Shown: piece by piece, positions 9,009 through 17,520 of the stretch
Position numbering within the stretch: position 1 is the first letter of the stretch
Layout: the number at the start of each line of letters is the position of its first letter
Source of the DNA: Lactiplantibacillus pingfangensis
Lineage (GTDB): Bacteria; Bacillota; Bacilli; Lactobacillales; Lactobacillaceae
Length of the DNA: 64,000 nt
NCBI RefSeq assembly: GCF_005404945.1
Contig: NZ_BJDG01000005.1
Coordinates: forward strand, 81,863-145,862
Direction: 5' to 3'
The notes under the pieces: model-generated
The model's database searches: none
Seen by the model: the letters and a program-made list of their open reading frames with translations, nothing else
What the model was told of the DNA's origin: nothing
Position numbers and translations under genes: made by a program

Positions 9009-9512
9009 CTAAGCTGCGTCTTCGTCGCCCTTTTCAGCAACCGCCTTAACAGCGTATGCCACGTTACGAACAGGTGCTTGTAACAAGTTAGCGATAGTAG
9101 CCAATAATTCTTCACGTGATGGCATTGTAGCGTATTCTTGAATTTCGTCAAGCGTAGCGACTTTACCTTCAACCATCCCACCCTTTAATTGTAGGGCATC
9201 GGCAGTCTTTGCGAAGTTAGCTAAAATCTTTGCTGGAGCAATTGGATCTTCTTCAGAGAAGGCCACAGCAGTTGGGCCAGAAAAAACATCATTCATGTCA
9301 GCGTAACCAGCTTTTTCAGCGGCACGGACCATAACTTTGTTTTTAATGACTTCCATCTTAACACCAGCCTCACGTAATTGCTTACGTAAGTCAGTGACTT
9401 GTTCAACTGTCAAACCACGATAATCAACCACAATGGCAGATACGGATTTGTTCAATTGTTCTGTGACTTCTTCAACTTTTTGTGCTTTTACAGCAACAGT
9501 TTCTTTACTCAA
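9009..9512 (-). CDS. rplJ: 50S ribosomal protein L10
   Basis: A 167 aa L10 protein. It forms the base of the ribosomal stalk, binds 23S rRNA through its N-terminal domain and carries L7/L12 dimers on its C-terminal helix. The [25 protein letters not shown] segment is typical. The GTG at 9521 lies inside the ribosome binding site GGGAGGTG, so the TTG at 9512 is the better start. It is preceded by an L10 autoregulatory leader (9513-9656) with an attenuator hairpin. Confidence 0.97.
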   Translation of the reverse strand: MSKETVAVKAQKVEEVTEQLNKSVSAIVVDYRGLTVEQVTDLRKQLREAGVKMEVIKNKVMVRAAEKAGYADMNDVFSGPTAVAFSEEDPIAPAKILANFAKTADALQLKGGMVEGKVATLDEIQEYATMPSREELLATIANLLQAPVRNVAYAVKAVAEKGDEDAA

Positions 9513-9656
9513 ATGATTCACCTCCCGGAATTTTTGTTCAGGGATTTATAAAAAAATCCCTATGTCCACCAAGACATAGAGAAAAAACAATGTCCTCGGC
9601 AGGTAGATTAAGGCCATATTGGCCGCCTGAGTCTTAGGTAGAGATATTACTTAACC
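9513..9656 (-). promoter_or_regulatory. L10 leader (ribosomal protein autoregulation)
   Basis: The 5' leader of rplJ carries the GCCGAGGACATTG element typical of Firmicute L10 leaders. It then has a terminator-like hairpin CTATGTC/GACATAG followed by seven T (9551-9581). The downstream GGGATTTATAAAAAAATCCC can form an alternative pairing. L10(L12)4 is known to repress its own operon through such leaders; the exact switch here is inferred. Confidence 0.8.
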
Positions 9657-9662
9657 TCTAGT

Positions 9663-9691
9663 AATCTATCACAGATCACCCACGGGGTCAA
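9663..9691 (-). promoter_or_regulatory. rplJ promoter
   Basis: TTGACC (9686-9691), a 17 bp spacer and TAGATT (9663-9668) lie on the minus strand. The transcript would start near 9656, at the head of the L10 leader. Confidence 0.7.
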
Positions 9692-9711
9692 TTGTTTTCA
9701 GAAACTAGTCC

Positions 9712-10401
9712 CTAAAATGATGCTAAGTCAACCCGTACAGCTGGTGTAAAGGTTGAAGTAACGACCAAGTTTTGGACGAAAGTCCCACGTACTGAGGCTG
9801 GACGAGCTTTAGTGATGGTTTCTTCAATGGTCTTGAAGTTACCAACCAACTTGTCAGTATCAAATGATACCTTGCCAACAGGAACGTGCACATTACCATC
9901 ACGGTCGGTCCGGTAAGTCACCTTACCAGCTTTTGAATCGTTAACCGCTTTAGCAACATCCATTGTAACCGTCCCAGTCTTAGGGTTAGGCATTAATCCT
10001 TTAGGACCAAGTACCCGACCTAAACGACCAACTTGGGCCATCATGTCTGGGGTTGCGATTGCAACGTCAAAGTCTAACCAGCCATCTTGAATCCGGCTAA
10101 CTAAGTCGGCTTCACCAACTACGTCAGCACCGGCTTCTTCAGCTTCTTTGGCTTTGTCGCCTTTAGCAAATACGATAACGGTTTGTTCTTTACCGGTACC
10201 ATTTGGTAAGACAACTGCACCACGAAGTTGTTGGTCAGCTTGCTTTGTATCAACGTTTAATTTGAAAGCAACTTCAACAGTTGCATCAAATTTTGCGAAA
10301 TCCATCTTTTTGACCAAGTCTACCGCTTCAGTTACATCGTAAGCTTTGTCACGATCAACTAGCTTAGCGGCTTCTTGGTATTGTTTACTTTTCTTTGCCA
10401 T
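9712..10401 (-). CDS. rplA: 50S ribosomal protein L1
   Basis: A 229 aa L1 protein of the large ribosomal subunit that forms the mobile stalk at the E site and acts as translational repressor of its own operon. The segment [18 protein letters not shown] is diagnostic. It starts at ATG 10401 behind AAGGAGG. It lies 99 bases behind rplK. A small hairpin in that gap (10425-10452) resembles the one before rplK and may be an L1 binding site. Confidence 0.98.
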   Translation of the reverse strand: MAKKSKQYQEAAKLVDRDKAYDVTEAVDLVKKMDFAKFDATVEVAFKLNVDTKQADQQLRGAVVLPNGTGKEQTVIVFAKGDKAKEAEEAGADVVGEADLVSRIQDGWLDFDVAIATPDMMAQVGRLGRVLGPKGLMPNPKTGTVTMDVAKAVNDSKAGKVTYRTDRDGNVHVPVGKVSFDTDKLVGNFKTIEETITKARPASVRGTFVQNLVVTSTFTPAVRVDLASF

Positions 10402-10424
10402 CTAAGTGTTTTCCTCCTTGCAAA

Positions 10425-10452
10425 TGTGGTTCAAACGGAGATTTCCTCCCAC
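10425..10452 (-). promoter_or_regulatory. Candidate L1 operator hairpin before rplA
   Basis: On the minus strand, GTGGGAGG, a short hairpin and ACCACA form GTGG/CCAC closing pairs around a GAG/CTC stem, with an unpaired stretch on the 3' side. The same layout precedes rplK. L1 is known to bind asymmetric-loop hairpins of this sort in its mRNA. Confidence 0.45.
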
Positions 10453-10500
10453 TTGACACATCCATTTTGATGAAGTGTCCGACATACTCTCAGTACTGAA

Positions 10501-10926
10501 TTAGCCTTCGACAGTGAATCCCATACTCCGAGCAGTACCTTCGATCATGCGCATAGCTGCTTCAACGTCAGCTGCGTTTAGATCTTGCATTTTAGTTTCA
10601 GCGATTTCTTTAACTTGAGCTGAAGTTACCGTAGCAACTTTGTTCGTGTTAGGTTCGCCAGAACCATGTTCAACACCGGCAGCTTTCTTTAAAAGAACGG
10701 CAGCAGGTGGGGTCTTGGTAATGAAGTCGAATGAACGATCCTCATAAACCGTAATCACAACGGGAATGATCATACCTGCTTGATCAGCGGTACGTGCATT
10801 GAAATCCTTTGTGAAGCCCATGATATTGATACCTGCTTGACCTAATGCTGGGCCAACTGGCGGAGCTGGTGTTGCCTTGCCCGCAGGAATTTGTAATTTA
10901 ACAACGTTAGCTACTTTTTTAGCCAC
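10501..10926 (-). CDS. rplK: 50S ribosomal protein L11
   Basis: A 141 aa L11, exactly the family length when started at the GTG at 10926 ([18 protein letters not shown]), which has AAGGAGG upstream. L11 sits in the GTPase-associated centre and is needed for the stringent response. It precedes rplA. Transcription probably starts from a promoter inside the 3' end of the upstream hydrolase gene as well as from read-through. Confidence 0.98.
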   Translation of the reverse strand: MAKKVANVVKLQIPAGKATPAPPVGPALGQAGINIMGFTKDFNARTADQAGMIIPVVITVYEDRSFDFITKTPPAAVLLKKAAGVEHGSGEPNTNKVATVTSAQVKEIAETKMQDLNAADVEAAMRMIEGTARSMGFTVEG

Positions 10927-10950
10927 GAGACATTCCTCCTTAGTCCGTGA

Positions 10951-10985
10951 TGTGGTAAATGGAGCTGAGTTTTTGCTCCTCCCAC
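10951..10985 (-). promoter_or_regulatory. Candidate L1 operator hairpin before rplK
   Basis: GTGGGAGGAGC, a loop, CAGCTCC, ATTTA and CCAC fold into a hairpin. It has a GGAGC/GCTCC stem and a GTGG/CCAC closing stem with an asymmetric ATTTA bulge. It shares its layout, but not all its bases, with the hairpin before rplA. Confidence 0.45.
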
Positions 10986-11015
10986 GTGAACGTGCATACG
11001 TGACGCACAAACGAT

Positions 11016-11044
11016 ATTCTACCACATCTATTTTTTATCAGCAA
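11016..11044 (-). promoter_or_regulatory. rplK promoter
   Basis: TTGCTG (11039-11044), 17 bp and TAGAAT (11016-11021) overlap the last codons of the hydrolase gene. This gives rplK-rplA an independent promoter. Confidence 0.6.
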
Positions 11045-11915
11045 CCGTTTTTGTCGGTTCTGGGTATAAAAATTGAACGATTTGTCGATCTACTTCATAG
11101 TTTTCATGTAACCTTGAGTGCCGTGCATTCTTGCCATGGACCACAAATTCATGATACCGATCCACAACTGGCCGCAATAAAAATCTTAACGACAGCGCAC
11201 TATTTAACGCCACCACACCATCACTCTGAACGTCATCGCCGACATCCCCAGCAATATTCAAATAAGAAATCGTATTTGGCAATCGCTGTAGTGTCCGCAA
11301 AAAATAGTTATAGACTGGCGTCGTCTTAGTTGGTCCCATGGTTGTCAAAGGATGATTTTCAATGGGATACGTGTTCTGCGCGACTTCACTATCATTAAAC
11401 GGTGCGCCAATCGTCACAACTTTGCGAACTTCTGGCAAATTAACGAATTGTGCGGCCGTCGTCAAATATTGAAATAACACAACGCCACCCATTGAGTGCG
11501 CCACTAAATTGATGGTTTGCACGTGTTCATGGGCCAGTAAATACTTCACGACCGCTAAAACGCCCGCCGCTTGTTGCCGCACGGACACCCGGGGCGTTGC
11601 AAAAATCAACTGTACCATCGGTCGATAAGCATCTAGTTGCCCAGTCACGTGTGGTTGATTATGCCGATCAATCAGTACGACCAATGATTTATTCGCGACT
11701 TCGCAGCGCACGAAGCGTTGCAGCATCCCGCCAAAGGAAAAGCGATTGCCGGCATATCCGGGAATAAACAACGTTACCGCACTATCATCCGCGGTTTGTG
11801 GCTGCGGTGACTGCGCCAAATGCTTAGGTTGACCATACTGGCTAAATTTGTAGGCAATCCGCCCCAAAATGCCAATAATGATGACCCCAATGATGATCAA
11901 CACTAGTTGTGCCAC
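11028..11915 (-). CDS. Membrane-anchored alpha/beta hydrolase (DUF915-like)
   Basis: A 295 aa protein with an N-terminal signal anchor ([18 protein letters not shown]) and an extracellular alpha/beta hydrolase domain. The nucleophile elbow is VAHSMGG, preceded by [17 protein letters not shown] catalytic Asp in the [13 protein letters not shown] region and a C-terminal His ([15 protein letters not shown]) are plausible. The family is annotated as cell-surface hydrolase in lactobacilli; its substrate is not known. It starts at GTG 11915, 25 bases after nusG, and ends 101 bases before rplK. It therefore interrupts the usual nusG-rplK linkage and is probably cotranscribed with nusG. Confidence 0.8.
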   Translation of the reverse strand: MAQLVLIIIGVIIIGILGRIAYKFSQYGQPKHLAQSPQPQTADDSAVTLFIPGYAGNRFSFGGMLQRFVRCEVANKSLVVLIDRHNQPHVTGQLDAYRPMVQLIFATPRVSVRQQAAGVLAVVKYLLAHEHVQTINLVAHSMGGVVLFQYLTTAAQFVNLPEVRKVVTIGAPFNDSEVAQNTYPIENHPLTTMGPTKTTPVYNYFLRTLQRLPNTISYLNIAGDVGDDVQSDGVVALNSALSLRFLLRPVVDRYHEFVVHGKNARHSRLHENYEVDRQIVQFLYPEPTKTVADKK

Positions 11916-11939
11916 AGTTGCCCACCAGCTTACTTATAA

Positions 11940-12488
11940 TTATTGAATTTGATCAACTTGGTCGAAATCTAATTCCGTACTTGTTTCACGACCGAACATG
12001 TTAATGTTAACTTTCAACTTCAGTTTTTCATTATCAATTTCTGTAATTTCACCTGAAAGACCTGAAAAGGCCCCATCAATAATCGTGACATGTTCGCCAA
12101 CTTCGACATTCAATTCAGTATGGCGTGCGCTCATGCCTAATTGATGTAAAATATTTTCGGCTTCTTCTGGTAACAGTGGCGTTGGCTTACTACCTTGACC
12201 ATGTGAGCCCAAGAAACCAGTAACACCAGGCGTGTTCCGGACAATATACCAAGCTTGATCGGTCATCACCATTTCAACTAATACGTAGCCAGGGAAAACT
12301 TTTTTCATTTCAACTTTGTCTTTCCCATTTTTAACTTCATGGGCTTCTTCTTCCGGCACAACCACCCGAAAAATATTATCTTCCATACCCATTGATTGGG
12401 CCCGAGATTCCAAGTTTGAACTAACTTTGTTTTCATAACCAGCATAAGTGTGCAACACGTACCACTTTTTTTCAACAGATTCGACCAT
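11940..12488 (-). CDS. nusG: Transcription termination/antitermination factor NusG
   Basis: A 182 aa NusG. The NGN domain that contacts RNA polymerase (KKWYVLHTYAGYENKV ... FPGYVLVEMVM ... NTPGVTGFLG) is followed by a C-terminal KOW domain (VTIIDGAFSGLSGEITEID). It couples transcription to Rho or the ribosome. It starts at ATG 12488 behind AAAGGAG. A hairpin-T-run terminator lies between secE and nusG, so its expression depends on read-through or on its own promoter. Confidence 0.97.
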   Translation of the reverse strand: MVESVEKKWYVLHTYAGYENKVSSNLESRAQSMGMEDNIFRVVVPEEEAHEVKNGKDKVEMKKVFPGYVLVEMVMTDQAWYIVRNTPGVTGFLGSHGQGSKPTPLLPEEAENILHQLGMSARHTELNVEVGEHVTIIDGAFSGLSGEITEIDNEKLKLKVNINMFGRETSTELDFDQVDQIQ

Positions 12489-12524
12489 GATTAAACTCCT
12501 TTAAGAATGTCTTTTAGGTAAAAT

Positions 12525-12553
12525 AAAAAAACCTCGTCGCAACGAAGTTTTTT
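12525..12553 (-). terminator. Terminator between secE and nusG
   Basis: On the minus strand, AACTTCGT, a TGCG loop and ACGAGGTT are followed by a T run. It would end or attenuate rpmG-secE transcripts before nusG. Confidence 0.75.
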
Positions 12554-12595
12554 CTCCAATAACCATATTATAACAAATTTTTAGCTAAAACGCCA

Positions 12596-12781
12596 TTAGT
12601 GCCAAGCCATCAATAGTTTTAATAACAATTGGATGACCCAATCAAACAGGGCGAAAAAGGCCACGAAGAACAATGAGGTCGAAATTACGGTCCAAGAATC
12701 GCGCCGATTTTCAGCCCAAGTTGGCCAAGTAACCTTTTTCATTTCGTGTCCGACTGAACCAAAGAACTTAAATAATCGCAT
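12596..12781 (-). CDS. secE: Preprotein translocase subunit SecE
   Basis: A 61 aa SecE, the clamp subunit of the SecYEG channel. It has one amphipathic N-terminal helix (RLFKFFGSVGHEMKKVTWP, with the conserved KVTWP) and one C-terminal membrane helix (TVISTSLFFVAFFALFDWVIQLLL). The size is normal for Gram-positive SecE. It lies 11 bases behind rpmG in one unit. Confidence 0.96.
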   Translation of the reverse strand: MRLFKFFGSVGHEMKKVTWPTWAENRRDSWTVISTSLFFVAFFALFDWVIQLLLKLLMAWH

Positions 12782-12792
12782 AATTAATCCCC

Positions 12793-12942
12793 CTACCGCG
12801 TTTCACGATGAAGTGTATGTTTACCACAAAATTTACAAAATTTGTTTACTTCTAAGCGGTGAGTTCGATTAGGATTGGCGTCAATCGTGTAGTTACGGGA
12901 ACCACAAACGGTACAAGCCAACGCAATTTTTTTCTGTGCCAT
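12793..12942 (-). CDS. rpmG: 50S ribosomal protein L33
   Basis: A 49 aa L33 of the zinc-binding type, with the pairs CTVC and CKFC around [17 protein letters not shown]. The start is the ATG at 12942 ([10 protein letters not shown]) behind GGAGG; the longer frame is not needed. It heads the rpmG-secE unit, transcribed from the promoter at 12972-13000. Confidence 0.96.
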   Translation of the reverse strand: MAQKKIALACTVCGSRNYTIDANPNRTHRLEVNKFCKFCGKHTLHRETR

Positions 12943-12971
12943 CGAGTCTACCTCCATAATTATCAGGTCTA

Positions 12972-13000
12972 ACATTATCATGGACCGTTTCGAATGTCAA
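12972..13000 (-). promoter_or_regulatory. rpmG-secE promoter
   Basis: A consensus TTGACA (12995-13000), 17 bp and TAATGT (12972-12977) lie on the minus strand 30 bases before the L33 start. Confidence 0.75.
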
Positions 13001-13069
13001 TTTAAGCCATTGCGCTGTAAGTATCAAGTTTTTCTCGGTTTTCTCTAAATTCATTATCGAGTGACTCGA

Positions 13070-13228
13070 TTCCCGCCTGTCGGGGGCTTCGTTTGGGGCT
13101 GGAACGCCATGAACCATTTTTGAGCCAAAAAGCGGTCTCAAAAGCTGGTTTTTGACTAACCGCGGCACCCCACTGTGCTAAGTCAAATGCCACGGCTGAG
13201 CCCCAAACGAAGCTCCCTCACGGCTAGA
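13070..13228. repeat. Structured palindromic repeat, copy A
   Basis: A ~160 bp element. An outer stem of 18-19 bp pairs GCTTCGTTTGGGGCT with AGCCCCAAACGAAGC. It encloses hairpin 2 (TTTTGAG/CTCAAAA around CCAAAAAGCGGT) and hairpin 3 (TTTGACT/AGTCAAA). It is nearly identical to the copy at 53922-54080 and shares its fold with the copy at 22736-22896. No reading frame of note. It lies between sigH and the rpmG promoter. Confidence 0.85.
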
Positions 13229-13349
13229 GACATGCATTATTTTGGATCGCAGCAGCCACCAATAAAACTAACCAGATGCCAACCGAACTAATCAGCGTTT
13301 AAACGTAATCGTCTCCAATAGACCAGGCACCTTTCACACTAACTCCAGA
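13229..13349. other. Intergenic spacer after sigH
   Basis: I see no gene, hairpin or promoter that I can support between the repeat and the sigH stop. Confidence 0.4.
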
Positions 13350-13907
13350 TCAAGCTAACAACAGTGCTCGCAGTTTACGTCGACAACGATCTATGGCGTT
13401 CAACACCGGGGCCAATTCAAGTTGTAGCTTCAACGCAATACCTTGTGGCGTCAAGCCGTTTAACAAAGCCTTAAACACTTGATTTTCAAAATTAGAACAC
13501 TCAATCACAAACTGTTTAATGATTTCGTGAACGAATAAAATGTCAATTGCCAATTGTTCTGGGCCAACTAACTCTTCTAAAATCATTGCTGCTTCATAAT
13601 CTAACGAGAGTACATCTTGATCGGGCTGCCTTTTCTTGGCCTGGGTCCGTCGAATCAAATCAATGACCCGATTATTCAATAACAGCCGGTAAAACGCGCC
13701 AAAACTACTTGCTTGCCGGTGATCATACTGTTGCGCTGCATGGTGCATCACAATCAGGGCTTCTTGCGCCCAGTCATCAGTATCATAATTTCGGATAAAG
13801 TATTGGCGCTGTAGTTTATGAGCCACGGGAACATAACGCTTGGAAAGTTGTAACAAGGCATCTGTATCACCTGAACCGGCTAATCTAATCAAATGCTGTT
13901 CATCCAA
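13350..13907 (-). CDS. Sigma-70 family sigma factor, SigH/ComX-like
   Basis: A 185 aa alternative sigma factor. Region 2 is visible as TDDWAQEALIVMHHAAQQYDHRQASSFGAFYRLLLNNRVIDLIRR. Region 4 is poorly conserved but holds a helix-turn-helix candidate near GLTPQGIALKLQLELAPVLNAIDRCRRKLR. The position next to rpmG-secE-nusG matches Bacillus sigH, so I take it as the SigH orthologue; in lactic acid bacteria this family (ComX) controls late competence genes. The start is TTG 13907 with GGAG eight bases upstream. Such a weak start fits a low-level regulator. Confidence 0.8.
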   Translation of the reverse strand: MDEQHLIRLAGSGDTDALLQLSKRYVPVAHKLQRQYFIRNYDTDDWAQEALIVMHHAAQQYDHRQASSFGAFYRLLLNNRVIDLIRRTQAKKRQPDQDVLSLDYEAAMILEELVGPEQLAIDILFVHEIIKQFVIECSNFENQVFKALLNGLTPQGIALKLQLELAPVLNAIDRCRRKLRALLLA

Positions 13908-13961
13908 AGTATTTTCTCCACTAAACTGTATTCAGACCACCCCGTTGAATCTGTAAAGCCT

Positions 13962-13990
13962 AATATACAGACGGTTTAGCAGGTATACAA
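13962..13990 (-). promoter_or_regulatory. Possible promoter of the SigH-like gene
   Basis: TTGTAT (13985-13990), 17 bp and TATATT (13962-13967) lie 55 bases before the sigma factor start. Confidence 0.4.
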
Positions 13991-14095
13991 GCGAACAAGC
14001 ATTCTTATTTCACACTAGAAACTAATCCATCAATTAACTAGTTTTGGGAATTCAACTAATTGATCAAAAAAAATACTTTTATTGATATCGCCAGA

Positions 14096-14638
14096 TTAAT
14101 GATGGCGTTTAGTATGTTCTCGCTCTAACTGTTGCCGATACTGATCAAGTGCCGACAATTGATGGTCATTCCAGGGCGATTTACGCACCGAGCCGCGGTC
14201 TTGACTCTGCAAAGCAGTATGCCGCACTTCTTTAAGATCAGCATGCACACGCTTGCGTAACTCAAGTGCGGGAATTCGTAAGGCTCCCTCCGAAAAGATC
14301 ACCCATTGTTCAGCCTGGTCACTAGTCGCAACCGTTACTTGCAACACCCGCGACTGTTTATCTGCCGCTAACTTTTCAATATAACTATCCGCCGTCTGGT
14401 CCTTGCTCGTCCAAACGATTTCCAAATCAGCCTGCCGATAACTTTTAGAATTACCGGGCACATACATCGCATCAAAAACAACCGTAATATTGAGACCACT
14501 AATTTTTTTATACTCGGTCAAAACATTTAAAAGTTCATCCCGGGCTTCCGGTAGTCGATCGGTTTGTTTTAACTGAGCGAGTTCTGGCCAATTACCAATC
14601 ATATTATATGCATCCACAATTAATAATTGTTGTTTCAT
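14096..14638 (-). CDS. NYN-domain endoribonuclease YacP/Rae1
   Basis: A 180 aa protein that starts with the NYN nuclease motif LLIVDAYNMIGNWPEL and keeps acidic residues at VVFDA and IVWTSKDQTADSYIEKL. In Bacillus, Rae1 is a ribosome-associated mRNA endonuclease acting at the A site. It lies directly behind rlmB (2-base gap) in the cysS-mrnC-rlmB unit, as in other Firmicutes. The start is ATG 14638. Confidence 0.88.
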   Translation of the reverse strand: MKQQLLIVDAYNMIGNWPELAQLKQTDRLPEARDELLNVLTEYKKISGLNITVVFDAMYVPGNSKSYRQADLEIVWTSKDQTADSYIEKLAADKQSRVLQVTVATSDQAEQWVIFSEGALRIPALELRKRVHADLKEVRHTALQSQDRGSVRKSPWNDHQLSALDQYRQQLEREHTKRHH

Positions 14639-14640
14639 AA

Positions 14641-15414
14641 TTAATTTCCAAGTGGATGGCGCGACGTATAGCCCTGATAAATCAATAAGCTGGCTGCGAC
14701 GCTGGCATTCAAACTCTGCACATGACCAACCATCGGAATCGTCAACATCTCATCGACGCTCTTTTTCAGCAACGGCGAAATGCCTTTGCCTTCGTTTCCG
14801 ATAATTAAGCCGACCGCGCCACTCGCATCCCAACGCCGATAATCCGTGCCGGCCATATCCGTGCCAAAGATCCACAAGCCTTGTTCCTGTAACTGTTTCA
14901 CAGCCTGAACAAGATTAGTTACTCGGGCCACCTTGACGTGTTCGATCGCGCCAGTAGACGTCTTTGCGACCGTGCTAGTCAACCCAACTGCCCGCCGCTT
15001 CGGGATAATGATCCCATGAGCGCCCGCCGCATCCGCTGTTCGCATGATTGACCCCAAGTTATGGGGATCTTCAATATTATCCAAAATCAAGAAAAATGGG
15101 GGTTCATTCTTAGCCTTCGCCACTGCAAATAAGTCGGCAATGGTACTGTATTCAAATGCAGCCACACCAACCGCAACACCTTGATGGTTACCATTATTCG
15201 TCAAGCGGTCTAATTTTTGCTTAGGGACATATTGGACAATCAAATTGCGCTTTTTAGCAATCTTGGCAATATCATTGAGCACATCCGCTTGTAGCCCACT
15301 TTGAATAAACACCTTATTAATTTGTTGCTCACTTTTAATTGCGGCCATCGCTGGATGACGCCCAATCACAAAATCAGCTGGTTCCGGAGTCGTTTGTTGT
15401 TCATCAGTTGACAT
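14641..15414 (-). CDS. rlmB: 23S rRNA (guanosine-2'-O)-methyltransferase RlmB
   Basis: A ~257 aa SPOUT/TrmH-family enzyme that 2'-O-methylates G2251 of 23S rRNA (E. coli numbering) using S-adenosylmethionine. It has an N-terminal substrate-binding domain ([13 protein letters not shown]) and the SPOUT motifs [33 protein letters not shown] and [19 protein letters not shown], which form the knot and cofactor site. The start is ATG 15414 behind GGGAGGG; the start overlaps the last codons of mrnC. Confidence 0.93.
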   Translation of the reverse strand: MSTDEQQTTPEPADFVIGRHPAMAAIKSEQQINKVFIQSGLQADVLNDIAKIAKKRNLIVQYVPKQKLDRLTNNGNHQGVAVGVAAFEYSTIADLFAVAKAKNEPPFFLILDNIEDPHNLGSIMRTADAAGAHGIIIPKRRAVGLTSTVAKTSTGAIEHVKVARVTNLVQAVKQLQEQGLWIFGTDMAGTDYRRWDASGAVGLIIGNEGKGISPLLKKSVDEMLTIPMVGHVQSLNASVAASLLIYQGYTSRHPLGN

Positions 15415-15814
15415 TTGAAACCCTCCCTTCATCTACTTGTTCAATACACCAATTTGCCAGTTCAGCAATCCGTTCTGGCTGTTGTGTGAGTTGTAAATAC
15501 CCAAAAATCGCTTCGAAGCCCGTGGAAATTCGGTAGGTCACAACATCCGTATGCTTAGCCGATGTATGACTTTTCGCATTACGACCATGCTTGAAAACGT
15601 CAACTTCGGTATCGGTCAACACATCTTCGGCCTGCATGCGTGCAATTAAAGCCGCCTGGGCCTTAGCGGAAACGTAGTGCGTGGCGTGGTGATGTAACTT
15701 GGTTGGTTTCGTATACCCAAGTTCAATCATGTGTTGCCGGATAAATGGTTCATACACCGCATCGCCTAAGTAGGCGAGTGCAATGCCATTCAATTGTTGA
15801 TAATCGACTGTCAT
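15404..15814 (-). CDS. mrnC: Mini-ribonuclease III MrnC
   Basis: A 136 aa RNase III catalytic domain without the double-stranded-RNA-binding domain. In Bacillus it matures 23S rRNA ends. It has the signature [16 protein letters not shown] and [34 protein letters not shown], with the acidic metal ligands. It starts one base after the cysS stop and overlaps rlmB by 11 bases, so all three are surely one transcript. Confidence 0.94.
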   Translation of the reverse strand: MTVDYQQLNGIALAYLGDAVYEPFIRQHMIELGYTKPTKLHHHATHYVSAKAQAALIARMQAEDVLTDTEVDVFKHGRNAKSHTSAKHTDVVTYRISTGFEAIFGYLQLTQQPERIAELANWCIEQVDEGRVSNVN

Positions 15815-15815
15815 A

Positions 15816-17228
15816 TTAATCCTTTCTGAAACGAACCCCTTGAGGTGTGTCTTCTAAAACAATCCCCTGGGCCTTTAAGTCATCGCGAATTTGATCCGCC
15901 TTCGCGAAATCTTTATTTTTTCGAGCGGCTTCCCGTTCATCAATCATCGCTTGGATGTCATCGTCCGCTAATTCCGGTGTATTGGCCGCTAACTTGACAC
16001 CAAACACACTCACCAAAGTCGCCAGCGTCTGTTGTAGCGCTTGGATGGTCGTCGTCTGAACAGTCGTTTGACTCGCATAGACATTCGCCAGCTTGGCAAG
16101 TTCATACACTGCTGCAATCCCATTCTGAACGTTAAAATCATCATCCATGGCCGTGACAAAACGGTCAATCAGGGCTTGGCGTTGTCCTTGCACAGCTGTA
16201 TCGTCCCCGGCTTGGGCATCCTTCAAGCGATAAGCCAAGTTACGATAAGCATTTTGTAGCTTGCTCAGATTGTTCGCCGCTTCATCCAAATTTTTTTGAC
16301 TGTACTGAATTGGCCGCCGATATTGCGTCGTCGCCATGAAAAAACGTAAAATTTGGGGATCGATTTGTTTAATAATATCATGAACCGTCACAAAGTTACC
16401 TAAAGACTTACTCATTTTTTCATTTTCGTCACCGACCGTGACAAAGCCGTTATGCAGCCAATAGTTGGCAAACTTCTGCCCCGTCTTCGCTTCACTCTGG
16501 GCAATTTCATTTTCATGATGTGGAAACTCTAAGTCTTGACCGCCACCATGAATGTCAAAATTGTCTCCTAAATACTTTGTCGACATCACCGAGCATTCAA
16601 TGTGCCAGCCTGGACGACCAGCCCCCCAAGGAGACGGCCAAGCGATTTCATTTGGTTTGGCCGACTTCCACAAGGCAAAATCAATTGGATCTTCCTTACG
16701 GTCCGTTTCTTCATCCGCCGTATGTTGGCTCGCACCAACCTCCAAATCATCAATACGTTGATCGGATAGTTGCCCATACGCTTTAAACTTGCGGGTTCGG
16801 TAATACACATCCCCATCGGACTCGTAAGCATAACCTTTTTCAATCAATATTTTAATAAAGTCGATAATTTCTGGAATATTCTCAGAAGCACGCGGGTGGG
16901 CAGTTGCCGGTTCGATATTGACTGCTTCAGTATCGGCCATAAAAGCCTTAATAAACCGATCAGCAATTGCTGGTACCGTCGTTTGATCTTCCTTGGCTCG
17001 TTTGATCATTTTATCGTCCACGTCGGTAAAGTTCGACACATAGTCAACTTTAAAGCCGCGATATTCAAAATAGCGCCGAATCGTATCAAACGCAATCGCA
17101 GACCGGGCATTGCCAATATGAATATAGTTATAGACAGTTGGGCCACACACGTACATCTTCACTTCACCCGGCGTAATTGGCTTAAAGGGTTCTTTGGTTC
17201 GCGTTAAGGTATTAAAAACTTGTAGCAT
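15816..17228 (-). CDS. cysS: Cysteinyl-tRNA synthetase
   Basis: A 470 aa class I synthetase that charges tRNA-Cys. The class I HIGH motif is HIGN in [13 protein letters not shown], and KMSKS is [12 protein letters not shown]. Zinc ligands are seen at [10 protein letters not shown] and [10 protein letters not shown] with HHENE. The start is ATG 17228 ([10 protein letters not shown]) behind GAGAGGAG; the longer upstream frame overlaps that site. Expression is controlled by a T-box with a UGC (Cys) specifier (17310-17515). It leads the unit cysS-mrnC-rlmB-yacP. Confidence 0.97.
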   Translation of the reverse strand: MLQVFNTLTRTKEPFKPITPGEVKMYVCGPTVYNYIHIGNARSAIAFDTIRRYFEYRGFKVDYVSNFTDVDDKMIKRAKEDQTTVPAIADRFIKAFMADTEAVNIEPATAHPRASENIPEIIDFIKILIEKGYAYESDGDVYYRTRKFKAYGQLSDQRIDDLEVGASQHTADEETDRKEDPIDFALWKSAKPNEIAWPSPWGAGRPGWHIECSVMSTKYLGDNFDIHGGGQDLEFPHHENEIAQSEAKTGQKFANYWLHNGFVTVGDENEKMSKSLGNFVTVHDIIKQIDPQILRFFMATTQYRRPIQYSQKNLDEAANNLSKLQNAYRNLAYRLKDAQAGDDTAVQGQRQALIDRFVTAMDDDFNVQNGIAAVYELAKLANVYASQTTVQTTTIQALQQTLATLVSVFGVKLAANTPELADDDIQAMIDEREAARKNKDFAKADQIRDDLKAQGIVLEDTPQGVRFRKD

Positions 17229-17309
17229 CGTTTTCGCTCCTCTCAAAGTACAATCGTTAATTTTCTCATTCATGTCAAGGTAGTATGAATATTTTCACAC
17301 GACCCTATC

Positions 17310-17515
17310 AAAAAAGCGACTCTTATATCAGAGGATTACTCCTCAAATACAAAAGACGCTTTCGCGTGCTTCCACTCTTGCTTCACCGTTGACCGGTCTC
17401 ATTGTAGGGATAACGGCCACCCGATAACCATCGTGATAATTGCACTTCAACTTGGGTCGCCGCGGCGTTCCAGTCCCCGTCGCTTCCTGAAGACATCTCC
17501 AAGTTTACTCTTATT
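17310..17515 (-). promoter_or_regulatory. T-box leader, Cys (UGC) specifier
   Basis: The minus-strand leader of cysS carries GAAGTGCAATTATC. This places a TGC codon (17444-17442), followed by A, in the specifier loop. It also carries the T-box sequence AGAGTGGAAGCACGCG near 17360-17376 and a long terminator stem with a T run at 17310-17361. Uncharged tRNA-Cys would stabilise the antiterminator and turn on cysS-mrnC-rlmB. The promoter was not located. Confidence 0.88.
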
Positions 17516-17520
17516 ATCGT

